Positions 35,533 to 45,006 of a stretch of DNA of 64,000 nucleotides are shown here, one piece after another. Each line of letters opens with the position of its first letter. The first letter of the stretch is position 1. The translations under genes and the position numbers were made by a program. Source of the stretch: Streptococcus suis (GTDB taxonomy: Bacteria; Bacillota; Bacilli; Lactobacillales; Streptococcaceae). Location of the stretch: NCBI GenBank assembly GCA_024583055.1, contig CP102145.1, forward strand, positions 124,001-188,000, given 5' to 3'. The notes beneath the pieces were generated by a model. That model saw only the letters and a list, made by a program, of their open reading frames with translations. It ran no database searches and was not told the origin of the DNA.

Positions 35533-36471
35533 CTAGTGACTAACCATAACTGGTTGAGTATAATGTTCATGTAGAGTCCTGCCAGCTTGCTCAATGAACT
35601 CATCAAGGTAGGACGGTGATTGGATAGTTGGGTTTCGATAAAAGACAAATTCAATAGTGAAGGATGGCTCAGCAATTTCATAAATGCTGCATTTGTTAAA
35701 GTTACTAGGTATAGTTACAACCTTTGGTAGAAACATATTCCCAATTCCTTTTTTGACCATGCCAATTGCTGTGTACGTATTTGAGGTTTCATGGATACAA
35801 TTGATTGATATATTTTCTTGAAAATACGCAGTATCAATAATTTTTCTAAAAACATAGTGTTCATTCAATAATATGACAGGCAAGTTATGAAGTTGTTTCA
35901 AATCCAATGAATTTTTTAGTAGCTCGCGCTGTCTAGTTGGTTGGAAGAGAGAGGATGATTCGGAAGCGATGAGACACATGCTGGAGTCAAAAACGTGGAT
36001 TGTTTCAAAGTTGCTGTCCTCATTTCCGATACCAAATAGGAGGTCTAAATCGCCTTCATTTAGCATATTTAGAAGGACTTTTGAAGTATTTTCAACGAAT
36101 TTAAATTCTACCTTGTCCATTGTATTTGTAACGATAGGATAAATAGCTGGTAGAAAAATAGGAGATAACATGGGGTTGATGCCGATACGCAACAGTCCCT
36201 TTTTTTCTTTGGCAATAGAGGATAATTGATCCAACATAACGCTGTGAAGTACGTCCACTTTCTCTAAAAAGGCTAAATAAATTTCACCAGCCTGAGTTAA
36301 TTTCATTTCGCGATAGCGGCGTTCAAATAGTTTAGCTCCTAACTCCTCTTCAATTTCTTTTAATATTCTAGAAATATAGGGCTGTGTTACATAGAGTGAT
36401 TCGGCAGCAGCTGTGATGCTTCCTAAGGAAATGATGGCTTCAATGATGCTTTTTTTAGAAATACTCGACAT
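35533..36471 (-). CDS. LysR-family transcriptional regulator
   Basis: A 312-residue regulator. The N-terminal winged HTH has GSITAAAESLYVTQPYISRILKEIEEELGAKLFERRYREMKLT, in parts, and an effector-binding domain of the LysR substrate type follows from about 90. It is divergent from the permease-acyl-CoA gene cluster that starts at 36691, with 219 bases between. This layout makes it the likely activator or repressor of that cluster. The co-inducer is probably the transported acid or its CoA ester (inference). Confidence 0.9.
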   Translation of the reverse strand: MSSISKKSIIEAIISLGSITAAAESLYVTQPYISRILKEIEEELGAKLFERRYREMKLTQAGEIYLAFLEKVDVLHSVMLDQLSSIAKEKKGLLRIGINPMLSPIFLPAIYPIVTNTMDKVEFKFVENTSKVLLNMLNEGDLDLLFGIGNEDSNFETIHVFDSSMCLIASESSSLFQPTRQRELLKNSLDLKQLHNLPVILLNEHYVFRKIIDTAYFQENISINCIHETSNTYTAIGMVKKGIGNMFLPKVVTIPSNFNKCSIYEIAEPSFTIEFVFYRNPTIQSPSYLDEFIEQAGRTLHEHYTQPVMVSH

Positions 36472-36559
36472 TTATACACCTCCATTTTTTTAATTGTTTT
36501 AAATTATATTAACATTTTACCATAATGATTTTGTTATGGAAAGCATTCTGTTTTGGCAT

Positions 36560-36588
36560 TTCACAAAGTTACTATATCGTATTATAAT
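36560..36588 (+). promoter_or_regulatory. Promoter of the acyl-CoA gene cluster
   Basis: TTCACA (36560-36565), a 17-base spacer and TATAAT (36583-36588), about 100 bases before the first permease ATG. The untranslated leader contains a cre-like palindrome. Confidence 0.75.
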
Positions 36589-36604
36589 TTGTCTATAAAG
36601 TAAA

Positions 36605-36617
36605 TGAAGCGCTTCCA
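36605..36617 (+). promoter_or_regulatory. Candidate cre (CcpA) site
   Basis: TGAAGCGCTTCCA with a perfect GAAGCGCTTC core, about 17 bases after the -10 box. A CcpA site here would repress the cluster when sugar is plentiful. The match to the canonical cre is partial in the left arm. Confidence 0.45.
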
Positions 36618-36690
36618 ATAATTTAATAATTCACAAACTAACAATTATAAACATGCATAAACTTATTTTTTTAGAACATGGAGGAAATCA

Positions 36691-38013
36691 ATGGATCCTG
36701 GACTTATCAGTCTGATAGGGGTTCTCCTATCGTTAAGTCTTCTTATTTACCTTGCTTATAAGGGCTTTCCAATACTTTTTCTAAGTATTATCAGTATGTT
36801 GCCAATGATTCTTTTATCTGGCGGAAATATAAACGAGTTGATACAGGAAAATTATATGACTGGCTTTGCAAATTTTGCTCAGCGAAACTGGCTCATTTTC
36901 TTCTTCTCAGCAGTATTCGGTCAGATGATGGGAGATTCTGGAGCAGCAAAAGTGATTGCTTATACTTTTGCAGGATTTGCTCGGAAATTTCCAGGTAAGG
37001 AGCAACTAGTTGCAATTTTGACCCTGATTTTCATTTCATCGACCTTATCATATGGTGGCATATCGGTCTATGTCTTGGTCTTTACAATGGTAGCTATTTC
37101 TAAGGAAATATTTCAAGAGCTAGATATCCCTTGGCACATGTACACTTGTAATGGATTAGCTGCTGGAGTTATTACTATGTCGATGATACCTGGAACACCC
37201 TCGATTCAAAATATTATGCCTACGGAGTATCTGGGGACTACGACCATGGCCGCCCCTATACTTGGCTTAATTCTTGCCGTCTTGGCTTTGATAATGGGTG
37301 TCGGCTATATCGAATTTCGTTTGAGGCAGGCTCAAAAAAGGGGAGAAGGATTTTATAAGACTGGTTATAGGATTGCAGAGTCAGATATCAAAACTGAGAC
37401 AGATATTCCTAATATTCCATTATGGCTTTGTTTCTTGCCTTCGATTGTCTTGTTCCTTTTTATGAATATCTTGAAATTCTCGCCACCTATTAGTCTACTC
37501 ATTACTATTACAGTGACTTACTTGCTGTTCTACAAGCACTTGAAAGGAATTTTTGCTACTATTCAAAAAGCGACCACAAACACCTTGAATGCAGTAGGAG
37601 CTACTTGTTCAGTGGTTGGTTTTGGTACAGTGGTGGCGGCTCTACCGGCCTTTCAGTACATCATTTCCGGTCTGGATAAGATTCCTGGTCCGCCTGTAGT
37701 CCAGTTGGTCATCGCAGTTAACATTGCTTCCGCAATTACCGGATCATCAGCAGGTGGATTGGGAGTTGGCTTGCAGGTCTTTGGTCAGCGCTTTATTGAT
37801 CAGGGAATTCCGGCTCCGGTCATTCATCGCCTAGCAGTTGTCTCTGCTGGTGGCCTAGATTCTTTACCGCATAACGGAGTTGTTATCAATTCCTTAGCTG
37901 TTATGCGCTTGACTCACAAGGAATCTTATCTAAATACCTTTGTAACATCAGTTGTGATTCCAATTATTTGTGCCTTTGTTGGTGCAATGCTTTATCAAAT
38001 GGGTATATGGTAA
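36691..38013 (+). CDS. GntP-family organic-acid permease 1
   Basis: A 440-residue protein with about 12 hydrophobic segments. It begins MDPGLISLIGVLLSLSLLIY and has the GntP/citrate-Mhs-like features SSTLSYGGISVYVLVF and ITGSSAGGLGVGLQ. GntP proteins are proton or sodium symporters for gluconate and other small organic acids. It is first in the cluster, divergent from a LysR gene, and paralogous to the second permease at 40191. GGAGG precedes the ATG. The substrate is unknown but likely a short carboxylic acid. Confidence 0.87.
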   Translation: MDPGLISLIGVLLSLSLLIYLAYKGFPILFLSIISMLPMILLSGGNINELIQENYMTGFANFAQRNWLIFFFSAVFGQMMGDSGAAKVIAYTFAGFARKFPGKEQLVAILTLIFISSTLSYGGISVYVLVFTMVAISKEIFQELDIPWHMYTCNGLAAGVITMSMIPGTPSIQNIMPTEYLGTTTMAAPILGLILAVLALIMGVGYIEFRLRQAQKRGEGFYKTGYRIAESDIKTETDIPNIPLWLCFLPSIVLFLFMNILKFSPPISLLITITVTYLLFYKHLKGIFATIQKATTNTLNAVGATCSVVGFGTVVAALPAFQYIISGLDKIPGPPVVQLVIAVNIASAITGSSAGGLGVGLQVFGQRFIDQGIPAPVIHRLAVVSAGGLDSLPHNGVVINSLAVMRLTHKESYLNTFVTSVVIPIICAFVGAMLYQMGIW

Positions 38014-38092
38014 CTTTTACCAAATTATTTAGACATTCAGAGAAACTTGAAGGGTGTGAAAATACCTTCCAATCTTTAGGAGGAAAATAAAA

Positions 38093-38953
38093 ATGAGTGA
38101 AATTAAACGTGTTGCTGTCATCGGTTCAGGCTTAATGGGGCGTCAAATTGCCCTGAATTCAGCCCTCTATGGCTATACAGTCTTTTTGAATGATAAGAAT
38201 GAAGAAGCTTTAGAAAAAGCAAAAGAGTGGACAGTCGATTATCTTAATGGACGCATTGCCAAAGGGAAGTTAACCCAAGAGCATATCGATGATGTCAATA
38301 AAGTTTTATTCTTTGAACCAGATATAAAATTAGCAGTAGAAGATGTAGATTTAGTCATTGAAGCCATTATTGAGGATCGCCAGATTAAGTTTGATTTCTT
38401 CAAAGAAGTGACTGGATTGGTAAAACCAGGTACTATTCTTGCTACAAACTCTAGTTTCATGGTGTCTTCCTTGTTCAAAGATGCTGTTAGAGAACCAGAA
38501 TTGTTGGCTAATTTCCATTACTTTAATCCAGCTTTGGTAATGAAATTGGTTGAAGTAGTCAAAGGCGAACACACTTCTATGGAAACTGTTGAACGATTGA
38601 TGGATTTTGCCCGCAATACTGGTAAGGACCCTGTCTTTGTTATGAAAGAAAATGATGGATTCTTAGCGAACTCAGTACTCCGTGCTGTTTCTCGTAAAGC
38701 CATGGAACTCTATGATGAAGGCATCGCATCATATCAAGATATTGATACCGCTGTTGAAAAAGGTCTCAATTATCCGATGGGCCCATTCCGCCTGATGGAC
38801 TTGACCGGTGTTGACCTAGCCTACCTAGCTGCCAAACGTCAGCAAGATGAAACTGGAGAACGTCGTCCAGGTATTGAGTTGTTGGAGAAAATGTACAACG
38901 AGAAAAAATGGGGCCGTAAAACAGGCGAAGGTTTCTATAAATATACGAAATAA
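38093..38953 (+). CDS. 3-hydroxyacyl-CoA (3-hydroxybutyryl-CoA) dehydrogenase
   Basis: A 286-residue NAD(P)-dependent enzyme. The Rossmann motif VAVIGSGLMGRQIA is near residues 7-20. The catalytic residues lie in ATNSSFMVSSL, NFHYFNPALVMKLVEVV (H and E) and DGFLANSVLRA (N). The C-terminal domain has YPMGPFRLMDLTGVD. It should oxidise 3-hydroxybutyryl-CoA to acetoacetyl-CoA, or run in reverse. AGGAGG lies upstream. It is followed by a thiolase in the usual pathway order. Confidence 0.94.
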   Translation: MSEIKRVAVIGSGLMGRQIALNSALYGYTVFLNDKNEEALEKAKEWTVDYLNGRIAKGKLTQEHIDDVNKVLFFEPDIKLAVEDVDLVIEAIIEDRQIKFDFFKEVTGLVKPGTILATNSSFMVSSLFKDAVREPELLANFHYFNPALVMKLVEVVKGEHTSMETVERLMDFARNTGKDPVFVMKENDGFLANSVLRAVSRKAMELYDEGIASYQDIDTAVEKGLNYPMGPFRLMDLTGVDLAYLAAKRQQDETGERRPGIELLEKMYNEKKWGRKTGEGFYKYTK

Positions 38954-38993
38954 AATTTTAAAAAATATATTATAAAAATGGAGGAACATATTC

Positions 38994-40169
38994 ATGTCTC
39001 AACAAGAAGTAGTGATTGTTGCCTATGGTCGCTCAGCTGTTGCTAAAGCGGGAAAGAAGGGGTTCTTGCGCCTACAACATCCGGTTGATTTTGCCGGCAA
39101 GGTTTTGGAAGGGGTGTTAGCAAAAGTACCGAATCTTCCAAAGGAAGAAATCTATGACGTTGTTGTCGGAACAGCCAAACCAGAAGCGGAACAAGGGAAC
39201 AACGTCGCTCGTCTCATTGCTCTGAGAGCTGGCTTACCGTACAGTGTATCTGCTCAAACGATTAACCGTTTCTGTTCATCAGGTCTACAATCGGTTTCTA
39301 CAGCAGCAAATATGATTTGGTCCGGTGAAGCAGACGTAGTAGTAGCTGGTGGTGTGGAATCTATGTCCAAACTGCCAATGACAGGAAATCCTGCTACCCG
39401 TGATCAATGGATTTCAGATAATGAACCTGGTCTTTATACGCCAATGGGAATTACAGCAGAAAATGTAGCAGAAAAATATGGTGTGACCCGTGAACAAATG
39501 GATGCTTTCGCTGTTGAAAGTCACCACCGTGCAGAGGCTGCTCAAAAAGCTGGTAAGTTTGTTGACGAAATTATCCCAGTGATTGGAAATGACCTAGAGG
39601 GCAATGAGTTTGAATTCAAAGATGACCAAGGTATTCGTTATGGTTCGACCATGGAAGCTTTAGGTGCTTTGAATCCTGTCTTTAAAGAAAATGGTACTGT
39701 AACAGCTGGACAGGCATCGCAAGTTTCAGACGGTGCAGGATTTGTAGTTCTTATGTCTCGTAAGCGGGCAGAGGAATTAAACATTAAACCGGTTGCCAAA
39801 TTCCTTGGTTTCAATGTTGCAGGGGTAGATCCAAATATCATGGGAATTGGGCCAATAGAGGCAGTACCACGTTTGTTAAATCGCTTGGATGTCAAAGTAG
39901 ACGATATTGATGTTATTGAATTGAACGAAGCCTTCGCAGCTCAAGCCCTTCCAATCATCGATACTCTGGGCTTTGATCCAGCTAAGGTCAATCCAAATGG
40001 TGGAGCAATCGCCCTTGGTCACCCACTTGGTGCAACAGGTGCTATCTTGATTTCAAAAACAATTTCAGAATTGAAACGAACAAAAGGCAAACTTGGATTG
40101 ATTACCATGTGTATCGGTGGCGGAATGGGTGCTGCTGGTCTGATTGAACTAATCGAAGATGAGACCTAG
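38994..40169 (+). CDS. Acetyl-CoA acetyltransferase (thiolase)
   Basis: A 391-residue thiolase. The nucleophile is C94 in NRFCSSGLQSV. NEAFAAQALP, the histidine in GGAIALGHPLGATGA and the second cysteine in MCIGGGMGAAG are all present, so it should be active. It cleaves acetoacetyl-CoA or condenses two acetyl-CoA. This would be the last step of a short-chain beta-oxidation route formed by its neighbours. Confidence 0.95.
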   Translation: MSQQEVVIVAYGRSAVAKAGKKGFLRLQHPVDFAGKVLEGVLAKVPNLPKEEIYDVVVGTAKPEAEQGNNVARLIALRAGLPYSVSAQTINRFCSSGLQSVSTAANMIWSGEADVVVAGGVESMSKLPMTGNPATRDQWISDNEPGLYTPMGITAENVAEKYGVTREQMDAFAVESHHRAEAAQKAGKFVDEIIPVIGNDLEGNEFEFKDDQGIRYGSTMEALGALNPVFKENGTVTAGQASQVSDGAGFVVLMSRKRAEELNIKPVAKFLGFNVAGVDPNIMGIGPIEAVPRLLNRLDVKVDDIDVIELNEAFAAQALPIIDTLGFDPAKVNPNGGAIALGHPLGATGAILISKTISELKRTKGKLGLITMCIGGGMGAAGLIELIEDET

Positions 40170-40190
40170 TTTCTAGAAAGTGTGTGTGCT

Positions 40191-41498
40191 ATGGAACTAA
40201 TCAGTCTTATCGGAATGCTGTTTGGGATTGGATTCTTCATTTTCTTATGTGTGAAAGGATTTAATCTAGTACTATCAGCACTACTCTCCGCTTTTATCAT
40301 TATTCTGACATCAGGCTTACCTATGTTGGAATTGCTCAAAACTGCCTGGGCACCAGGGTTTGCTTCCTTTATTCAAAACTTCTTTCTTATTTTTGCCGCT
40401 GGTGCCATTTTTGGTCGTTTGCTCAATGACGGTGGAGCATCAAAGTCTATCGCTATGGGCATCTACAGAGCTATCTCTAAATTGAAGAAGAATCAAAAGT
40501 TCTGGGCAGTTGCATTTGTACCTGTTATGTATGCCATCCTATCCTATGTTGGAGTTTCAGGCTTAGTCATTGTCTATACGGTCATTGACGTATCGGCAGA
40601 ACTGTTCAAGAAATTTAATATTCCTTGGAGGCTTTATACCAATGGTGGATCGGCTGTTATTGGCGCTCTCTTTATCGGTGGGTCTCTCCAATTGACCAAT
40701 ATTACACCCTCTCAATTTACAGGTCAGCCTATTACAGCTGGTATGGGACTTTCCCTAATCTGTGCACTAGTTTTCTATGCCTATCAAGCTTTCTTTATCG
40801 TTTATGATTTAAAAGTTGCGGAGAAGCGTGGTGAAGGATTTGATGAAACGGGTGCTAATTTCTATGCAGGACTTGGAAATAGCAGTGCGGATGAAGATTT
40901 ACCTTCTGTATTGTTGTCAATTCTTCCAATTGTTGTCATGATTGCTTTGGCGGGTTTCCTTAAAGTTGATGTACTGTATTCGATTACAGCTGGCTGTATC
41001 CTTTGTGTCATTCTTTTCTTCAAGCGCTACAAAGCCTTGGATAAGACAATTACAGGAGCTCTATCGTCCGCCTACGCACCAATTTTTGGTGTCGCTGCAA
41101 CGTCAGCTATAGGTTCAGTTATCAAAGTTGTTCCTGGATTTGCCTTGGTAACTGCTGGCTTGGATATCTTTTCTCCAATGACCAAGGGTGTGCTTCTAAT
41201 CTCGCTAGTATCCTTTATTACAGCAACAGGAGCAGGTGCTATCAACTCTTTTGGTGCAGAGGTAAATACTATGTTTACTGAGCAAGCTGGTCTGACGGCA
41301 GCAACCTCCCATCGTCTTATGACCATAGCGGCATCTACATCTATTTCGGCTCATTCGCCAGGTGTAAATAATGCCATGGAATTAGCAAAATTAGAATATC
41401 GCAAAGGGATTGTAGTCTACCTTAGGACAGGGCTTCTGGGAGGTGTTATCTCTATTATCGTCGCAATGATTCTTATCAAATTAGGAATATTTGTCTGA
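40191..41498 (+). CDS. GntP-family organic-acid permease 2
   Basis: A 435-residue membrane protein with about 12 segments. The start is ATG 40191 (MELISLIGMLFGIGFF), which aligns with the beginning of permease 1; a GTG at 40182 is less likely. The motifs YVGVSGLVIVYTVIDVSAELFKKFNIPW and ATGAGAINSFG, in parts, match the paralogue. Having two related permeases in one cluster could reflect exchange of two acids, or uptake and export. No clear ribosome-binding site is seen, so coupling to the thiolase is likely. Confidence 0.87.
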   Translation: MELISLIGMLFGIGFFIFLCVKGFNLVLSALLSAFIIILTSGLPMLELLKTAWAPGFASFIQNFFLIFAAGAIFGRLLNDGGASKSIAMGIYRAISKLKKNQKFWAVAFVPVMYAILSYVGVSGLVIVYTVIDVSAELFKKFNIPWRLYTNGGSAVIGALFIGGSLQLTNITPSQFTGQPITAGMGLSLICALVFYAYQAFFIVYDLKVAEKRGEGFDETGANFYAGLGNSSADEDLPSVLLSILPIVVMIALAGFLKVDVLYSITAGCILCVILFFKRYKALDKTITGALSSAYAPIFGVAATSAIGSVIKVVPGFALVTAGLDIFSPMTKGVLLISLVSFITATGAGAINSFGAEVNTMFTEQAGLTAATSHRLMTIAASTSISAHSPGVNNAMELAKLEYRKGIVVYLRTGLLGGVISIIVAMILIKLGIFV

Positions 41499-41599
41499 TG
41501 TTAAATAACAATTGGAAAAAGCTTGACATGTGATTGTGCAGGTTTGTCGATATTTCTACATTCGACAGGATAAAAAATGTATTGAAAGGAGTACATATA

Positions 41600-42826
41600 A
41601 TGAGTTTGAAAAAACCTTTAGAGGGTATAAAAGTCGTTGAATTAGGAACATTTATAGCCGTTCCTACGGCAACCAGATGGCTGGCTGACTGGGGTGCAGA
41701 AGTTATCAAAATTGAGGGTTTGCAAGGAGATGATTGGCGTCACATAGGTCCAGGTTTCCGAACACCAAAAGCTGATGATGAAAACCCACTTTTTACCGTT
41801 CAAAACGCAAACAAAAAACTCTTGGCTTTGAATTTGAAAACCAAGGAAGGTCTGAAAATTCTATTTGATTTGATCAAAGAAGCAGATGTTTTCATTACGA
41901 ATGTTCGTTTGAAATCTCTTGAGAAAATGAACATTTCTTATGAAACAGTAAAAGCAGTCAATGAAAAGATTATTTATGCTCATTTCACAGGATATGGTTA
42001 TGAAGGGCCAGCAGCAAGCAGACCAGGTTTTGATATGGCAGCCTTCTGGGCAAGAACGGGTGCAATGGTTGACTGGGGCTCAAAAGGTGACTTTCCTATT
42101 AAGCCTTTAGGCGGCTTTGGAGATTCAACGGTCGCATCTGTTATCGCCCTGGGAATCATGGGTGCTTTGTATGGAAGAACTGTTAGTGGCAAAGGAACAT
42201 TCTTAACATCTTCCTTGTACGGTACAGGTATTTGGTACAATGCTACAGGTGTTGTGGCCACACAAGAGCGGTATGGCGCAGAGTATCCAAAACATAAAAT
42301 GGCCCCAGGTTCCCCTACGAATCATATCTATCAATCTTCAGATGATCAGTGGGTTATCATTACCCTCGGTAATTATGAACGTCAGGCCCCTGGCTTCTAC
42401 CGTTTGCTAGGATTAGATGAGTACGCAGAGCATCCAGATACAGAGACGATTGCTATCTTGCAAGCTCATCCGGATACCCTGAAGGAATTGATGGAAAAAC
42501 TTTATCAAGTCTTTAGAACCAAGACAATGGCTGAATGGACTGCTTTATTTGATGAGGCAGATATTGTTTACGAAGTATTGAAACACAATGCAGATGTTTC
42601 TAAAGATGAACAAGCCTGGGCTAATAATTATCTTCGTGAAGTTACCTTTGAATCGGGAAATACAGCTGTTATGCCTAATCTTCCAGTATCATTCTCAGAA
42701 TATGATACCTTTGATTCTTATCAACCGACTGGTCGGATTGGTCGTGATTCAGAAGAAATACTGAAAGCTTTGGGATATTCTGACGAAGAATTCAAAGCCT
42801 TTATTGATTCAAATGTAACACTTTAG
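41600..42826 (+). CDS. CaiB/BaiF family (class III) CoA transferase
   Basis: A 408-residue family III CoA-transferase. The N-terminal signature is LEGIKVVELGTFIAVPTATRWLADWGAEVIKIE (in parts), and the probable catalytic aspartate is D145 in RPGFDMAAFW. These enzymes move CoA between carboxylic acids through an aspartyl anhydride. Here it probably activates the imported acid using a CoA ester made by the pathway. Overall it is like the 2-hydroxyacid and glutarate-type transferases. The start is ATG 41600 behind GAAAGGAG. Confidence 0.92.
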   Translation: MSLKKPLEGIKVVELGTFIAVPTATRWLADWGAEVIKIEGLQGDDWRHIGPGFRTPKADDENPLFTVQNANKKLLALNLKTKEGLKILFDLIKEADVFITNVRLKSLEKMNISYETVKAVNEKIIYAHFTGYGYEGPAASRPGFDMAAFWARTGAMVDWGSKGDFPIKPLGGFGDSTVASVIALGIMGALYGRTVSGKGTFLTSSLYGTGIWYNATGVVATQERYGAEYPKHKMAPGSPTNHIYQSSDDQWVIITLGNYERQAPGFYRLLGLDEYAEHPDTETIAILQAHPDTLKELMEKLYQVFRTKTMAEWTALFDEADIVYEVLKHNADVSKDEQAWANNYLREVTFESGNTAVMPNLPVSFSEYDTFDSYQPTGRIGRDSEEILKALGYSDEEFKAFIDSNVTL

Positions 42827-42839
42827 GAGGGTAAGAACT

Positions 42840-43625
42840 ATGTCTAAACCACAATTAGAATATTTACTATTGGAAGAAAAAGGCAATACAGCTATTGTGA
42901 CTATCAATCGTCCAGAGGCTATGAATGCCTTGTCTACAGAAGTTTGGAGAGAGCTAAAAGCAACTGTAGATTATCTCAATAATCAAGAAGACATTCGTGC
43001 TGTCATCTTGACAGGGGCAGGGGATAAGGCCTTTGCAGCAGGTGCAGATGTAAAAAATCTCTTGGTTAAAAAAGGGAAGGAAAATCTTTCATCCTTTGCT
43101 CGCGACTTCTTATTGGGAATGCAAAATTCACGCCTAGTCTTCATTGCAGCCATCAATGGCTATGCCTTTGGTGGAGGTTTAGAATTGTCAATGTTCTGTG
43201 ATATCCGCATTGCTTCTACAACTGCCTTGCTCGGTTTGCCAGAAACTAACTTGGGACTTTTACCAGGTGCTGGTGGTACACAAAAATTGGTGCGCTTGAC
43301 CAATGAATCGATTGCAAAACAGGTTATTTTGGGAGGGCGAATTCTTTCAGCTGAAGAAGGTGTGGCAAGTGGATTGATTATGCAAGTAGCTGATCCTGCA
43401 GAATTATTGACTGTAGCTGAAAAAGTAGCAAAACGGGTAACGGCTAAGGGACCAATTGCGGTTATGCTGGCTAAACGTGTCATCAACTCCGCAAATGATG
43501 TGGATATTCATTCAGGCTTGTTATTTGAAAATTTAGCTTTCTCTGTCCTACTTGATACCAATGATAAGGTTGAAGGTATCAATGCCTTTCTTGAAAAACG
43601 TAAAGCAGAATTTAAATCAGAATAA
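42840..43625 (+). CDS. Enoyl-CoA hydratase (crotonase)
   Basis: A 261-residue crotonase-fold enzyme. The oxyanion-hole segment is AFAAGADVKNL and INGYAFGGGLELSM. Both glutamates needed for hydration are present, in GGGLELSM and GLPETNLGLLPGAGGTQ. It would hydrate crotonyl-CoA to 3-hydroxybutyryl-CoA. The gene follows the CoA transferase by 13 bases, with AGGAGG between. Confidence 0.95.
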   Translation: MSKPQLEYLLLEEKGNTAIVTINRPEAMNALSTEVWRELKATVDYLNNQEDIRAVILTGAGDKAFAAGADVKNLLVKKGKENLSSFARDFLLGMQNSRLVFIAAINGYAFGGGLELSMFCDIRIASTTALLGLPETNLGLLPGAGGTQKLVRLTNESIAKQVILGGRILSAEEGVASGLIMQVADPAELLTVAEKVAKRVTAKGPIAVMLAKRVINSANDVDIHSGLLFENLAFSVLLDTNDKVEGINAFLEKRKAEFKSE

Positions 43626-43639
43626 AAGGAGTAATCACT

Positions 43640-44845
43640 ATGGCAACTAAAGAAGAACGGTTAAAAAAACTATTTCCAGAAGATGTATTGCGCATCTCCG
43701 AAGATTTGAGTGAAGGTGAACTGACAATTTTGGAAAACCTTTATGAACTCTTGGAGTCTAAATACCGTAAGGATTTGAATACCCATTGGTCGAATTGTAC
43801 AGTACCAGAAGGATTTTTCGAAGATATGGGAACACTGGAATACAAATATAGTCCACTATTGTATGAAGGCCGCGAGGGTGCAGATACTCCAAGTCTCATC
43901 TTCCAATTCTTCTTCGCCTATACGATGGCCCGTTTCGACCCATCCCTTGCAACGCTAAACGGTGTTCACTCAGGGCTTGGTTTCTACTCATTCCTTTACG
44001 GTGGAGACGATGCCCAAAAAGAAAAATATATTAAGAAATTGGCCAACCATGAACTGAGAACCTGTTTTGCCCTCACAGAGCCTGACCATGGTTCTGATGT
44101 TGCTTGGGGATTGCAAACAACTGCTCGTCGCGAGGGAGACAAGTGGATTATCAATGGCGCTAAACGCTGGATTGGTGGTGCTAATGTGGCAGATGTCATT
44201 CCAGTCTATGCGCGTGATGTTGAGACTGGTAAGCCAAAAGCCTTTATTGTTCGCAGAGACCAACCAGGTGTAGAAGTTTCTGTCATCCAAAATAAAATTG
44301 CCTTGCGCATTGTACCAAACTGCGATATTACTTTGACAGATGTTGTGGTGGAAGAGAGTGAACGTCTACAAAAAATCAATTCATTCAAAGATATCGCTCG
44401 TATTCTTTATACGACTAGAGCTGGAGTATCCTTCATGGCGACGGGTGCAATTGCGGGTGCCCTAGAAGCTACCTTGAAATATGTCAATGGTCGCGCGCAA
44501 TTTGGCAAGAAGTTGTCTCAATTTCAATTGACTCAACAAAAGCTAGCTAAGATGAAATCCAACCTTACGACAGCAATGGCACTTTGTGCATCGATTGTTC
44601 GCCTGCAAGAAAAAGGTGATTATAATGAAGTGGCAACCTCTATCGGTAAATTGAATAATGCTGAAATGTTGCGCGAAGCTGTTGCACTTGGTCGTTCAGC
44701 TTGCGGTGGTAATGGTATTGTAGCTGATTACGATATTGCCCGCTTCTTTGCAGATGCTGAAGCAATCTATACTTATGAAGGTACGCATGAAATGAACTCT
44801 TTGATTGTCGGACGTTCACTGACAGGCGAAGCTGCCTTCAACTAA
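43640..44845 (+). CDS. Acyl-CoA dehydrogenase, glutaryl-CoA dehydrogenase-like
   Basis: A 401-residue FAD enzyme with the complete ACAD fold. FALTEPDHGSDVAWG binds FAD and substrate, WIINGAKRWIGGA follows, and the C-terminal YEGTHEMNSLIVGRSLTG contains the catalytic glutamate. The LTEPDHGSD and YEGTHE forms resemble glutaryl-CoA dehydrogenases and ACX4-like enzymes more than typical butyryl-CoA dehydrogenases. It would introduce a double bond and perhaps decarboxylate. No electron-transfer flavoprotein gene lies in the window, so the electron acceptor is unknown. Confidence 0.92.
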   Translation: MATKEERLKKLFPEDVLRISEDLSEGELTILENLYELLESKYRKDLNTHWSNCTVPEGFFEDMGTLEYKYSPLLYEGREGADTPSLIFQFFFAYTMARFDPSLATLNGVHSGLGFYSFLYGGDDAQKEKYIKKLANHELRTCFALTEPDHGSDVAWGLQTTARREGDKWIINGAKRWIGGANVADVIPVYARDVETGKPKAFIVRRDQPGVEVSVIQNKIALRIVPNCDITLTDVVVEESERLQKINSFKDIARILYTTRAGVSFMATGAIAGALEATLKYVNGRAQFGKKLSQFQLTQQKLAKMKSNLTTAMALCASIVRLQEKGDYNEVATSIGKLNNAEMLREAVALGRSACGGNGIVADYDIARFFADAEAIYTYEGTHEMNSLIVGRSLTGEAAFN

Positions 44846-44950
44846 TCCTATCAACTAGATACCAATTATATTTCTCCTTCATTTACAAAGTCTAGTTATT
44901 GGTCTACCTCTTCATCACTAACTACCATTTTTCTAAATCAATAACTAGTC

Positions 44951-44980
44951 GGAGGTTGGTTCTGCCAGCCTCCTGTTTAT
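44951..44980 (+). terminator. Terminator-like hairpin after the acyl-CoA dehydrogenase
   Basis: GGAGGTTGG, loop TTCTG, CCAGCCTCC, then TGTTTAT. It would separate the main operon from the broken crotonase gene. Confidence 0.65.
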
Positions 44981-45006
44981 ATAATATTAGGTTAGAAAGG
45001 TAAAAT

